Below are positions 48,944-59,729 of a stretch of 64,000 bases of DNA, piece by piece. Under the pieces are notes generated by a model. The model was not told the origin of the DNA and ran no database searches. It was given only the letters and a program-made list of their open reading frames with translations. The position numbers and the translations under genes are program-made. Position 1 is the first letter of the stretch, and each line of letters opens with the position of its first letter. The stretch is from Haberlea rhodopensis (lineage: Eukaryota; Streptophyta; Magnoliopsida; Lamiales; Gesneriaceae), in contig CAJQUN010000009.1 of NCBI GenBank assembly GCA_907163345.1, positions 1,178,001-1,242,000 on the forward strand, written 5' to 3'.

Positions 48944-49354
48944 TCTCCAGCTCGGCTAATTTAAAAAAAAAATATGAATTTAAAAAAAATTGTGAATTTA
49001 ATGTTAAAATTTTTTTCTTAATAAATTAGGGTGAAACGCATACACAGTATGCGTTTCTTACCTTTTTTTTAAAAAAAAATTTATTTATTTTTTTGAAAGT
49101 TACGCATATGCGTTTCTTTTTTTTCTTTTTTTTTTTAATTTGTTTTTTAATAATAAAATGTTACTATTAGCCATACTTTTATGATATATATCTATTTGAT
49201 TTAGCATTAGCAAGTGAAATGCGGCATTTTATTTCCTTCCATCCGATTTGGAATCTTTTATTGTATTGAAATGATTGGTTTATTTTATGAGAAATTACAA
49301 GAATGTACCATCTTTTTAATCTTTTACTCGCTATTTTGTGGGTTCATTAATTGT

Positions 49355-50365
49355 TGCACTCATACGATGCATGTATATTATATTTTAAGTGCACCACTTG
49401 TCTATTCATGTAATGCATGTGACTCATATGGTGCATGTAAAACTGTCTCATGTTGTGCATATAGCAATTAATCATGCGGTGTATGTAAAATTGACATGCA
49501 CTTATGCGGTGCATGTAGAAATTACTCATGCGGTGCATGTAAAATTGACTTATGCACTAATGCAGTGCATGGAAAATTGACTCATGCACTCATGCGGTGC
49601 ATGCAAAATTTAATAATGCGGTGTATGTAAAATTACTAATGTGATGCATGTAAAAATTTACTCATGCAGTGCATGTAAAATTTACTCATTTTATGCATGT
49701 AAAAATTGACTCATGCGGTGCATGTAAAAATTAATTATGCGGTGCATGTAAAAATTACTCATACGGTGGATGTAAAATTTACTCATGCGGTGGATGTAAA
49801 AATTAATCATGCGGTGCATGTAAAAATTACTCATGCGGTGGATGTAAAAATTACTCATGCGGTGCATGTAAAAATTACTCATGCAATGGATGTAAAAAAT
49901 ATTCATGCGGTGGATGTAAAATAGACTCATGCGTTGCATGTAAACATTAATCACGGTGCATGTAAAATTACTCATGCGATGCATGTAAAAGTAATCATGT
50001 GGTGCATGTAAAATTACTCAAGCGATGCATGTAAAAATTTGCGATGCATGTAAAAATTTGCTCATAGGTGCATGAAAAATTGACTCATGGCGTGGATGTA
50101 AAAATTAATCATGCGATGGATGTAAAAATTATTCATGTGGTGTATGTAAAAATTTACGCATGCGGTGCATGTAAAATTTACTCATGTTGTGCATTTAAAA
50201 ATTGACTCATGCGGTGGATGTAAAAATTAATTATGCAGTGCATGTAAACTTTACTAATGCGGTGGATGTAAACTTTACTAATGTGGTGGATGTAAAATTG
50301 ACTCATGTTGTGCATGTAAAAATTAATCATGCGGTGCATGTAAAATTTACTCATGTTGTGCATGC
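49355..50365 (+). repeat. Left arm tandem array, unit ACTCATGCGGTGCATGTAAA-like, period about 23-24
   Basis: About 1 kb of imperfect 23-24-bp units with the core GCGGTGCATGTAAAA. GCATG and GGATG variants alternate. It contains the same GGTGCATGTAAA core as the arrays at 2098-3330 and 4490-6065. Confidence 0.93.
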
Positions 50366-50369
50366 AAAT

Positions 50370-50905
50370 TTTTTTACATCCACCGCATGAGTATTTACAT
50401 GCACCGCATGATTAATTTTTACATACACCGCATGAGTGAATTTTACATCCACAGCATGAGTAAATTTTACATCCACCGCATGAGTAATGTTTACATGCAC
50501 TGCATCATTAATTTTTATATGCACCGCATGAGTCAATTTTTACATGCGCAACATGAGTGAATTTTATATGCACTGCATGAGTAAATTTTTACATGCATCA
50601 TATGAGTAATTTTACATACACCGCATTATTAAATTTTGCATGCACCGCATGAGTGCATGAATTAATTTTTCATGCACCGTATGAGTGCATAAGTCAATTT
50701 TACATGCACCGCATGAGTAATTTCTACATGCACCGCATAAGTGCATGTCAATTTTAATTTTTACATGCACCGCATGATTGATTGCTATCTGCGCCACATG
50801 AGTCAATTTTACATGCACCGTGTGAGTCACATGCATTACATGAATCTAGCGTTGCATGTAATTTACGTGCACCGCTAGACACAAGTGGTGCATTTAAAAT
50901 ATAAT
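50370..50905 (-). repeat. Right arm tandem array, inverted copy of the same unit
   Basis: Here the units read TTTACATGCACCGCATGAGT on the plus strand, the reverse complement of the left arm. This arm is about half the length of the left one, so the two arrays have expanded or contracted independently since the foldback formed. Confidence 0.93.
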
Positions 50906-51322
50906 ACATGCATCGCTTGAGTGCAACAATTAATGAACCCACAAAATAGCGAGTAAAAGATTAAAAAGATGGTACATTCTTGTAATTTTCTCATAAAATA
51001 AACCAATCATTTTAATACAATAAAAAATTCTAAATCGGATGGAAGGAAATAAAATGCCGCATTTCACTTGCTAATGCTAAATCAAATAGATATATATAAT
51101 AAAGTATGGCTAATAGTAACATTTTATTATTAAAAAAAAAAAAAAAAAGAAACGCGCGTAACTTTCAAAAAAATAAATAAAATTTTTTTTTTTTAAAAAA
51201 AACCAAGAAACGCATACTGTGTATGCGTTTCACCCTAATTTATTAAGAAAAATTTTTTTAACATTATTTTTGAATTTGTTTTTTAAATTCACAATTTTTT
51301 TTTAAATTAGCCTCTCCAGCTC

Positions 51323-52957
51323 ATTCTATTTTGTTTATGATAAAATCAGATTTTGAACCTGGATTTTTGTCAACAAACCTATATGATTTTTCAAATAATC
51401 ATATTACACACCTGAGACCTGGTTTGAAAATATATAGTTTACTCTTATGATTTTCAAAATAGACAATTTATCTTCCTGTGGTTTGTGAATTGGTGCAAAA
51501 AATCCTTTCATATAAGGGGATAATGTGACACGTTTTGCAAACCACAGGGGATATACTGCATATTTTGAAATCACATGGGTGTAAATGCAAAATTACAGAG
51601 TGTAAATTGATTATTTACAAACCACAGACGGTAAAAATGCATATTAACGATACCACATGAGCTAAATTGACAATGACACTTTGAACCTTCTATAAATCTA
51701 TCAAGATACAATTTGCTACACTTGATAACCGTGGGATAATCCATAAGTTTTAATTATACATCTTTCATTTATTATATCTCATTCACAGTTCCAACGGTAC
51801 CTAGAGAAGAATGTGATATGCGATGATTTTTTTTTGGTAACAAACCTAGCAATTAAGTTATGCTCTAAAATCATTTAATTGTAAAACATTGCATAAAGAT
51901 CTATGACTTGTTGAATTAATCACCATATTTTTTCATGAGATTAGAATTTTGGAGATAAAAAAGTTGGTGCCTTGAAAGAAAAAAAAAACTTGAAAAATTT
52001 CATAATCACACCTTTAATGGACATAAGTAGGCGTCGCTTTTGAGCATACGTAATCACATGCATCACTACTTTGTTTTAAACTTTTGATGCATGCACGTTA
52101 ATTTCTTATTTACCTTTTCTTTAGTTTTCCCATTTCTAATGGAAATAAATTAAAATGTCCCTATTTTCGGTCATTTCTTTCTTCAATCCTTAAACTTGTC
52201 AATGACCTGATTTAGTCCTAAACTTTTAAAAACTTTGTCAATTCAATTTCGACATTAAGTATGTCATAGAAAGCCAAAGAGAGGGACTAGATTAAGTATT
52301 ACCTCTCTGTTTACTTCTCACAGCCGTAAGTCATGAAAGGAATCAAGGAATTTTTAAAATTTTAGGGATTAAACATGATCATTGAAAAGTTTTGGGACTA
52401 TATGTGAGATAGACTCAAACTTTAGGAACGGTATTATTCTATTTCTTTATTAGAATTATATGAAGAATATGAAGCCAAATGTCATGCGTACGTTAACTAC
52501 TTTTTTATAGGCCCCGCCTCGAGCTTATATATGGCTTTAACCAATTGGCCAAACAACAATATGTCATGGACCACTAGCTGAGAAGATAAGTTTATTTATT
52601 TATTATTAATTTTTTAGCTCAGCTTGTTTATTTATCATACAGAGTCGAGAATGATTTTTCAACTCCGCTCAATATTTTGATACACAATTTTTATCTCATG
52701 CAATACTTATGTTAGGATAAAAGAGAGTGCTCAAGTCTTAACTAGTCAAATCATAATGACACATGTTACTTTGATTATGGGTTTAAACATAATGTTTTAC
52801 ATACATCATTATCATTTGTTGATGCGAAATATTCCACATCAATAATGATTTGTCGACCTTATGATACGTCCAAAAAAGAACTCCCATTGTTGCCCGACTC
52901 CTTGAACGGGGTGGTGGACCTTGTTTTGGGGTGGATCTCACGGCTAAATAAATAGTT
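51323..52957. other. Intergenic stretch
   Basis: No gene. Around 51470-51660 the phrase CAAACCACAG recurs in both orientations, a weak inverted-repeat signal without clear ends. 52867-52955 is one copy of an 88-bp block repeated at 59619-59706. Confidence 0.4.
52867..52955. repeat. 88-bp block, copy next to the copia 3' LTR
   Basis: CCAAAAAAGAACTCCCATTG, GCCCGACTCCTTGAACGGGG, TGGTGGACCTTGTTTTGGGG and ACGGCTAAATAAATAG recur at 59619-59706 with few changes. One copy lies just outside each end of the copia relic. Confidence 0.9.
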
Positions 52958-53591
52958 TGTAGTATAATATTTTTGGATGTGTATCTTTTGGGGTAGTAGC
53001 AAGCAAAGTAATAATGACTTTTCACAAAGAATGCTGAGGCAAGATTTGAAGTCTTTGTCCTTAAGACGATATTACCTCGCTACGGCTCTAACGGTTGGAT
53101 TGACAACTTGTCTATCAAGATACAACGATTTATGATTTGTCATAGAAACACTTCAAATCATTAATCCTCAAACCACAAATGTTTGAAGGCACTCAAAATT
53201 TTGAAGAAGGAATATGATGAACAAGATGCAAAGATTTTGCTCTTAAATCTGAGTTTACATCCGAAATTAAGTGTTTAACTCAACCAAGGGATGTTTTTTA
53301 TATACTAGAACAAGTCGTGACATCAAGAGACACAATTTAGAGGCACCAGTTCATGAAAACACGTATCATAACGTAAAGGGATGCACCTATCTGCACAAAA
53401 TACGATCGATCACGAACAGGGCGCGATCGATCGCACATTCTTTATCAAATAATCTGACAGACATGATCGATCGCCCCCAACAGAATTTTGTGCTTATTTT
53501 TCCATAAGCGCGATCGATCACGCTAACACATGTCAATCGATCGCGGCCTCCAGAAATAATTGAACCGACACCATAACAACTATAACCTTCA
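52958..53591 (-). repeat. Copia 3' LTR (minus strand)
   Basis: On the plus strand it opens TGTAGTATAATATTT and closes near TATAACCTTCA. It carries a minus-strand TATA box (AGTATATAAAAA, 53295-53306) and five GATCGATC-type words at 53404-53545. Confidence 0.75.
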
Positions 53592-54929
53592 TATTTGTTT
53601 CTTATGCTTGTGTTCGTTTCGCCCTTGGATCACGCTTGGTTTTATAAGTGCTTTCAACTCTTTGAAGCGGCCACACTTCACACTTACGTAGATGATCGCC
53701 TATAAGAGTATCCCGCTATAATCTAACCTACTATTCTATGTCTTAGGAATCAGTAAAGGCATTTTGCCTATCCCCGTACCCTTTTTTGCAGGCTACACCA
53801 CTTATCATAGGAATGAGTTGGAGATTGATCTCCAATGTGTTTATCCAATCTCAAATTTGGTTGTCCATTTTGAACCTAGATCTTGGGATCTTCAGTCAAC
53901 AAGGATGTGTATCCACTATGAGACTTTGATAATAGGGTTTTAATCTCATTCCCCTTGATAAACTTTTTACATGATCTTTTGGTTAACCATTCATAAGCGG
54001 ATCTGCGGTTTCTAACATAACCAATTAAGATTATGCCTATAGAGATCATTGCCATATGGTATTACGTCTACGATTTATATGTTGAGACTTACCATAACAT
54101 ACTACCTTGTGCCCTTTCTACAGTATACTGGTTGTCACAATGTATTCAACATGGAGTCCTTTCCAATAGTAAACACATTACCATTCATGACTTTTAGTGC
54201 TTCATTATGGCGACTTTTGTGATATCCCTGAAATTAAACCTGTGTTTATGTCTTTTAATAATAATTATGGTGTGATTATTATTATGGTTGAGAAATGTAT
54301 AGTTATGCGATGTGCATGAACTGGTTATACATTTCAGGGTGCATGTGATGCATTGTGGGGATTGGTTTAAATTTGGCATGATATATTGGGCTTTACTATA
54401 GTGTTATAGAAAAAGCATGTTTAATTGTGGTTATGGTGCATTTTATGGTAAATGCTTTTAAAATATCAAGTAAGAATATTTTAAAACATCATACTAAATA
54501 CTGGGACACACCCTAAACCTACTATAATACTACTATACCATACCCTTACCCCCTCATTTCACTCCCCACCACACAACTCTTAACACACAAATCCTCCCCC
54601 AAAACCCCCCACTTCATCGCCTAAACTCTTGGGAAAGGAGGAGAATTTTAAAGCTTGTAGTGCTTGATTCTTTGCCAAGATTTGAGGTTCAAGTGGTAAG
54701 GAACCTCCATTGTTTATGTTTGATCATGTCTATATGGATTTACGGGTTTGTGTACTTGGGGAAAAATGGCATGTATTGATGTATTTTTATTGAGTTGAGT
54801 TGTGGTGTTATTATATGGTAGTTTATGGAGTTTTAAATGTGTTGGGTTGATGATTATTGTTGTGTTGGGATGTATATGGCTTTGGCAAGGATTTTATATG
54901 CAAAAATGTTGTTTTTTCGAAAATTTTAC

Positions 54930-55160
54930 AGCAACCGATCGATCGGTAGCATCGTAGCGATCGATTGGTGCAAGTGCGTAGCGATGGGTAAATTTTTGGG
55001 TATTTACCGATCGATCGGTAGGAACGCCCGATCGATCGGTGGTGGCTAGCGATCCATCGGTAGCTCCGACGGATCGATCGGTGCAAAGCCGTAGCAAAAA
55101 TTGGATTTTTGGGTTTTTACCGATCGATCGGTAATGGTGACCGATCGATCGGTAAAGCGT
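54930..55160. repeat. Cluster of ACCGATCGATCGGT palindromes
   Basis: Perfect or near-perfect copies of ACCGATCGATCGGT occur at about 54935, 55008, 55027, 55070, 55120 and 55140, with decayed copies between. Spacing is irregular, roughly 20-50 bp. Confidence 0.85.
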
Positions 55161-55477
55161 ATTGCTGAAATGTATATTTTGTGTTCTCCTTTGAGTTTCG
55201 GGGAACTTTTATCTGCCCATTATGATTAATTGGTTGGGATTTTTGGTGATGTACTATTATATGGCTTCTAATATTGAGTTGTGCAATTGTGTAGAGCCTT
55301 CCCAGGTGACAGCACAATGCAGGGAATATTTTGGAAAGGTACGTAGAGAGACGTACGGGCACCAAACGGTAAAATGTATTTGTACATTTTGGATTATGCA
55401 TTGTGGTTGCATATATATATTGGATGCTTGGTGCATATTATGGATAGTCGTTGTTAAACTCGAGTGATGATTTTATG

Positions 55478-55676
55478 CTTTGTCGCTGTCATTTGAAGCA
55501 ATGAGAGAATACTTGCCGCTGTCATATCATAGAGATGAAAGAATATTTGCCGCTAATATGTTGAAGCGATGGTAAATGACGCTATCACATTAAAGCGAGG
55601 TTATTCGATGCCGCTGATATGTCGAAGCGAGGGGTATTAGTGTCGCGGTCATGACAAAGCGACGTGCATTAAAATA
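55478..55676. repeat. Degenerate ~34-bp tandem repeat
   Basis: Six units with the pattern GCCGCTGTCATATnnnnnAGCGAnG follow one another (TTGCCGCTGTCAT, TTGCCGCTAATATGTTGAAGC, GACGCTATCAC, ATGCCGCTGATATGTCGAAGC, GTGTCGCGGTCATGACAAAGC). Unit length varies 30-38 bp. Confidence 0.75.
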
Positions 55677-56400
55677 CATTGTTATAACAAGACTATGATG
55701 GGTGATTAGTGTGGGTGCGTTGAATATATGTCATGACATTTGTGGAACCATATTATAATCCATTGATTATGATTATGAGTTATGGTGCATTGACAACCAA
55801 AGGGGGCGTTTTAAATGCATTGGAATACAGGAAGTGCTTTGTATTTATGGTTTATGCATTTACACATTATAATCATATTGTTGTGAATATGGATTATTAT
55901 ATGCTCGTGGTTTGGAGTTGTTCCTGTAGGAGGTTTTGGCATGGAGGGCTAAGGGCATTGTTGATGCAGTGAGCTGTGTGAGGAGTGCTACTGGTATAAC
56001 AGGACATCAATTCTTTTGTATAGTTTCTACACAAGGTAGAGTAAATCTATAGCTTTTACATTCATTTTGTGGGAATGCAACTAATTCCGTTTGGAAGTTT
56101 TATTTTGGTACTGTAATCCTTAAGCTCAAAGCATCAACATGAACCCTTATACTCTAATGAATGCATGTTTAGCTCTCTTAATGCACTTAATCCACACTTA
56201 AGGTAGCGAGGCCTTACAACTTTGCTTACTTTCCAACAATAAATTTTTATTTAACAAAAACATAGAAGCCCTGCAGTTTCTTCTCCGCTTTATCCAGTGC
56301 TATGAATTCTGAATTCATAGTGGATTGAGATATACACTTTTGTTTAGAGAATTTTGTTCGTTTCCTTTTCCATGACACACCAACAATACCAATTGTTAAC

Positions 56401-57966
56401 ACATAACCATTTTGTGTCAGATATCCAATTCATATTATGATATCTCAATTTTCGAACTAAGCGTTAAAGCTTATAAAACTTGAAATAAAATAAATTCTTG
56501 CCTTTAATTCACAATTCAAATTTTAAGCATAATTATTCTTAGAAAATCCATGTTTAAGATTTTATATCTTGCACACTTGAATTTTAAGCGTAAAACTTAA
56601 AAATTTGAAATTAGAATTAAACATGAGAATTCATATTGGAAACTTCAATTACAATTTGGACATTGCTTCATCAATATTCATAATGTCAAAAATGTTTCAT
56701 CAACATTTTATTCATTGTTTTGATGATCTCTATATTGTTTCTCATAATGAGCATATCATCAACTTACAAGCATACTTAAATATTCTTCATGTGTGTCACT
56801 TTCTCACATTTGTTTTGACAACACGGTTTTGTCAAATTTCTCATGTCATTACTTTGACACTTGTTATGGCTTACTTCAGTCAGGCGCCCCCACACTTTCA
56901 ATATTTGTAGGAAATTTTGTCCTTAACTCATAAGGATTCCCGTCATTGCCTAAGTGTGGTACTTAGAATATGGTTGACCAATAGAATTGCTTCCCCCCAC
57001 AGTTTTGGATAATCTCAAACTTATCAATATTTCATTAGCGTTTAACTTTCAAGTTTCAAATTCTAAGCATCATAAATCTATAAATCAAAATTCAAGATTT
57101 CATTTCTTGTATTTGATTTAAGAGCGTTGCTTATAAATTTTAAAACTTGCAATACTATCGAATAAGATTCATTATTTGCATTTTAAGCGTACAAACTTAT
57201 CAAATTCGAATTCAAGATTTTATGTCTTGAAAGTTCGAGTTTTAACCGTATAATGCTTAGAAAATTCAAATATAATCAAATTTACGAGAGAACAAAGCCT
57301 ATTAAAAAAAGTTTTGCATTCGATTCACCATTTGTATTTTCTGCGTACAAATCTTAGAAAACATGAATTCAAGACTTAATGTCTTGCAAATTCAAGTTTT
57401 AAGCATAAAATGCTTATACAATACAAATAGAATCAACTCACAATTCTTCATAGCAAGACTCATTTGCTTAATTTGTTTTCAACGTTATTCTAGTAGTATT
57501 CAGACACTTCTATGACCGCGTCTTTGTTTCATAGCATATAAACATAACAATATATGTGTAATTTTTTGATAAAGTAACACATTACTTTTTCCACACCTCT
57601 AGTTTGCACAAACTTTCAATCACAATCATTATTGTGAATCACGTCTAGAGATGTTCTGTTTCATCAAATGGAACGACAGTTTGTTAACTTATCATCCTCA
57701 CAAGTTCACACTTATGTTTTAAGTTAACATTCATAAAGAGCAATAACTTTAACATTACAAATTTGAATAGTGAATTATATTTATATAACCAACCGATCAT
57801 TCCATAAATCATAAACTCAATCAAATAAGTAAAAAAGCATAAATTTTATTGCTTTCAACAACAACCAAAATTACATTTATTTCGAAAATTGTTATTCTCT
57901 ACATAGCATTTTTCCCACAAACACCAAGTTTGAATAATACAAATCTTGTTGGAATCAAAAGACTAG
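56401..57966. other. Degenerate interior of the copia relic
   Basis: AT-rich sequence where reverse transcriptase and integrase should be. The phrase TTTTAAGCnTAnAACTTA-like plus AAGATTTTATnTCTTG recurs at about 56510-56600, 57040-57270 and 57330-57430, so part of it is a decayed repeat and not coding. Confidence 0.45.
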
Positions 57967-58770
57967 TCAAGCGATTAGCATTAAATCAGATAAGTTGTTT
58001 GACAATCTGTCCTCTTCGGTTACATTGATTTCCTCCATTGCTTTCACTCGGTCATCTTTATTCCGACAATCCTTGCTAAATGGTTGGGTTTCCAGATTGA
58101 AGCACTTTTCTTTGAACCTTTTAGCCTTCCCACTCTTGGAGGCTTCACCGTCAAATTTTTGTTTTGTTCCAGTATTTTGTTCAACCAAGTAAGCCCTTGC
58201 TTCCATATGGCATTTTACGGCATTCCTTTCGGAAGTCCTATTGTCCTCCTCGATTTGAAGAACCATAAGATCTTCAAGACTCATCTATTTCCTTTTATGT
58301 TGAAGATAGTTTTTGAAGTCCTTCCAATTAGGATGCAACTTTTAAATCATCGCGACTACTAATGAGTCACTTAGAATCATTCCCTCCGCATGAGTTCCGT
58401 GCATGATCACTTGTAGTTCTTGTACTTGCGCCATCACATGCTTAATATCGATCATCTTGAAGTCATGAATCGTCTAACAATGAATTTATTCATGCTGTCA
58501 TCCTCGGATCTATATTTATTGTCCAACGATGCCCATAATTCTTTAGCGGTTTTCACAAGGCAATACTCATAGGAAATCACTTTGATTCCATGCATCAACC
58601 GTAGTCCTCTTTTGGGTGTCGGTTTCACCATTCTCAATAATTGGAGCATCTTCATGAAAGGACCTTGCCAAACTCAAGTTTGTCAAATAAAACAACATCT
58701 TTTGAACATTCCCATTGAACTTCTTGGGCCTTTCTCCATGGTGTATGGATGTCGTTGTTGCACTCTAAGA
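57967..58770 (-). pseudogene. Copia gag relic
   Basis: In shifting minus-strand frames: KKFNGNVQKMLFYLT near the start, TAKELWASLDNKYRSEDD (about 58560-58505), then SLEDLMVLQIEEDNRTSE (58281-58228) and a zinc-knuckle remnant KCFNLETQPFSKDCR that lacks the usual Gly-His. These are UBN2/gag words of Ty1-copia. A stop follows MAS at the start and there are several frame changes. Confidence 0.85.
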
Positions 58771-58800
58771 AGCCATTTGTAACAAATATTGTCTTAAGAT

Positions 58801-59399
58801 TGTAGTATAATATTTCTTGATGTGTATATTTTGGGGTAGTAGCAAGTAAAGTAATAATGACTTTTGACAAAGAATGTCGAGGCAAGATTTGGAGTCATTG
58901 TCCTTAAGACAATATTGACTCGCTACGGTTCTAACGGTTGGATTGACAATTTGTCTTCCAAGATACAACGACTAATGATTTGTGATAGAAGCACTTCAAA
59001 TCACAAATCCTCAAACCACAAAGGTTTAAAGGCACTCAAAATTTTGAACAAGGAATAAGTTGAACAAGATGCACAGATTTTGCTCTTAAATCTCATGTTA
59101 GATCCGAAATTAAGTGTTTAATTCAACCAAAGGATGTTCTTTATATATTAAACCAAGTTGTGCCACTAAGAGACATCATTTGGAGACACCAACTCATGAT
59201 AAAATGCATCACAACGTAAAGGGGCGTACCCATCAATATGACAGCGCCCTATTTATCAGAAAATCTGCCAAATTGCGCCTTAAGCCACGATCGATCGTGC
59301 CCAACAAAATTTTTGTGCTTGTTTTTTTTTTTTTTTGCCATATGCTTGATCGATCGTGCCAATACATGGCGCTTGATTGCCGCCTCCAGAAACTCCGAC
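58801..59399 (-). repeat. Copia 5' LTR (minus strand), outer end eroded
   Basis: It starts TGTAGTATAATATTTC on the plus strand like the other LTR and stays alignable to about GCCTCCAGAAACTCCGACA at 59399. It carries a minus-strand TATA box (about 59133-59143) and CACGATCGATCGTGC-type words (59287, 59346). No primer-binding site is recognisable just inside it. Confidence 0.75.
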
Positions 59400-59618
59400 A
59401 TACGAATTCCTCTCGTTTGGTATCCGATGCTTAATTGTAATTCAATACACATCTTTTTTCCAACATAGTTCACACCCCATCCAATGGCTAAACACATACG
59501 TAGGAAGCTAGTAAATCTTTTATTGTGTAGCATTAGTTTCTTCCATCGTTTAAAGTCAAATATTATTTATCAATCATGAGTATAAAATTACTTTGATGAT
59601 GGTTTTAAGGACAAATAC

Positions 59619-59706
59619 ATCCAAAAAAGAACCCCCATTGCAGCCCGACTCCTTGAACGGGGTGGTGGACCTTGTTTTGGGGTGGATCCCACGGCTAAAT
59701 AAATAG
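59619..59706. repeat. 88-bp block, second copy
   Basis: See 52867-52955; same orientation, about 90% alike by eye. CCCATCCAACGGCTAA-type phrases are further repeated near 59475 and 59710. Confidence 0.9.
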
Positions 59707-59729
59707 ATCCCACCCCATCCAACGGCTAA

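Larger units (their letters stand above)
48954..51312. mobile_element. 2.36-kb foldback element with 10-bp target-site duplication
   Basis: TCTCCAGCTC lies at 48944-48953 and again at 51313-51322. The element begins GGCTAATTTAAAAA and ends TTTTTAAATTAGCC. About 400 bp at each end are near-perfect inverted copies (AGGGTGAAACGCATAC...; TTTAGCATTAGCAAGTGAAA...; GAATGTACCATCTTTTTAAT...). Inside, tandem arrays run outward-in from both sides and meet at a turning point near 50367. A 9-11-bp duplication fits Mutator-type elements. It has no coding capacity, so another transposase would have to move it. Confidence 0.93.
54218..56218. mobile_element. 2001-bp solo LTR (gypsy-type) with 5-bp target-site duplication
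   Basis: It starts TGTGATATCCCTGAAATTAA and ends GCGAGGCCTTACA, i.e. TGT...ACA, flanked by ACTTT on both sides (54213-54217, 56219-56223). Removing it brings the copia RNase H halves together. No coding frame inside. It holds a palindrome cluster and a degenerate tandem repeat (separate entries). Confidence 0.87.
53950..56400 (-). pseudogene. Copia RNase H / C-terminus relic, interrupted
   Basis: 56380-56250 (minus) reads GVSWKRKRTK, then ISQSTMNSEFIALDKAEKKL, the copia RNase H core. 54143-53990 continues with HCDNQ, ERAQGSM, GKSQHINRRRNTIW, then ADPL and SRGMRLKP, the family's C-terminal words, with several stops. The two parts are separated by the solo LTR. Confidence 0.85.
52958..59399 (-). 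mobile_element. Ty1-copia element on the minus strand, pol mostly lost, split by a solo LTR
   Basis: In minus-strand order: 5' LTR (59399-58801), gag (about 58770-57967), degenerate AT-rich stretch (57966-56400), RNase H first part (56400-56224), inserted solo LTR (56218-54218), RNase H second part and C-terminus (54212-53950), 3' leader to LTR, 3' LTR (53591-52958). The two LTR copies share long matching stretches (ACGGTTGGATTGACAACTTG, TCCGAAATTAAGTGTTTAA, CGTAAAGGG). Integrase and reverse transcriptase are not recognisable. Confidence 0.8.

Noticed and set aside
49347..50942. Frames with MHRMSNFY and AVHVKITH repeats on both strands
   Set aside because: Translations of the foldback's 23-24-bp array; present on both strands and in several frames.
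59114..59434. A 106-residue protein in the copia 5' LTR
   Set aside because: The region is LTR with its own TATA box on the other strand, and the matching part of the other LTR does not keep the frame.
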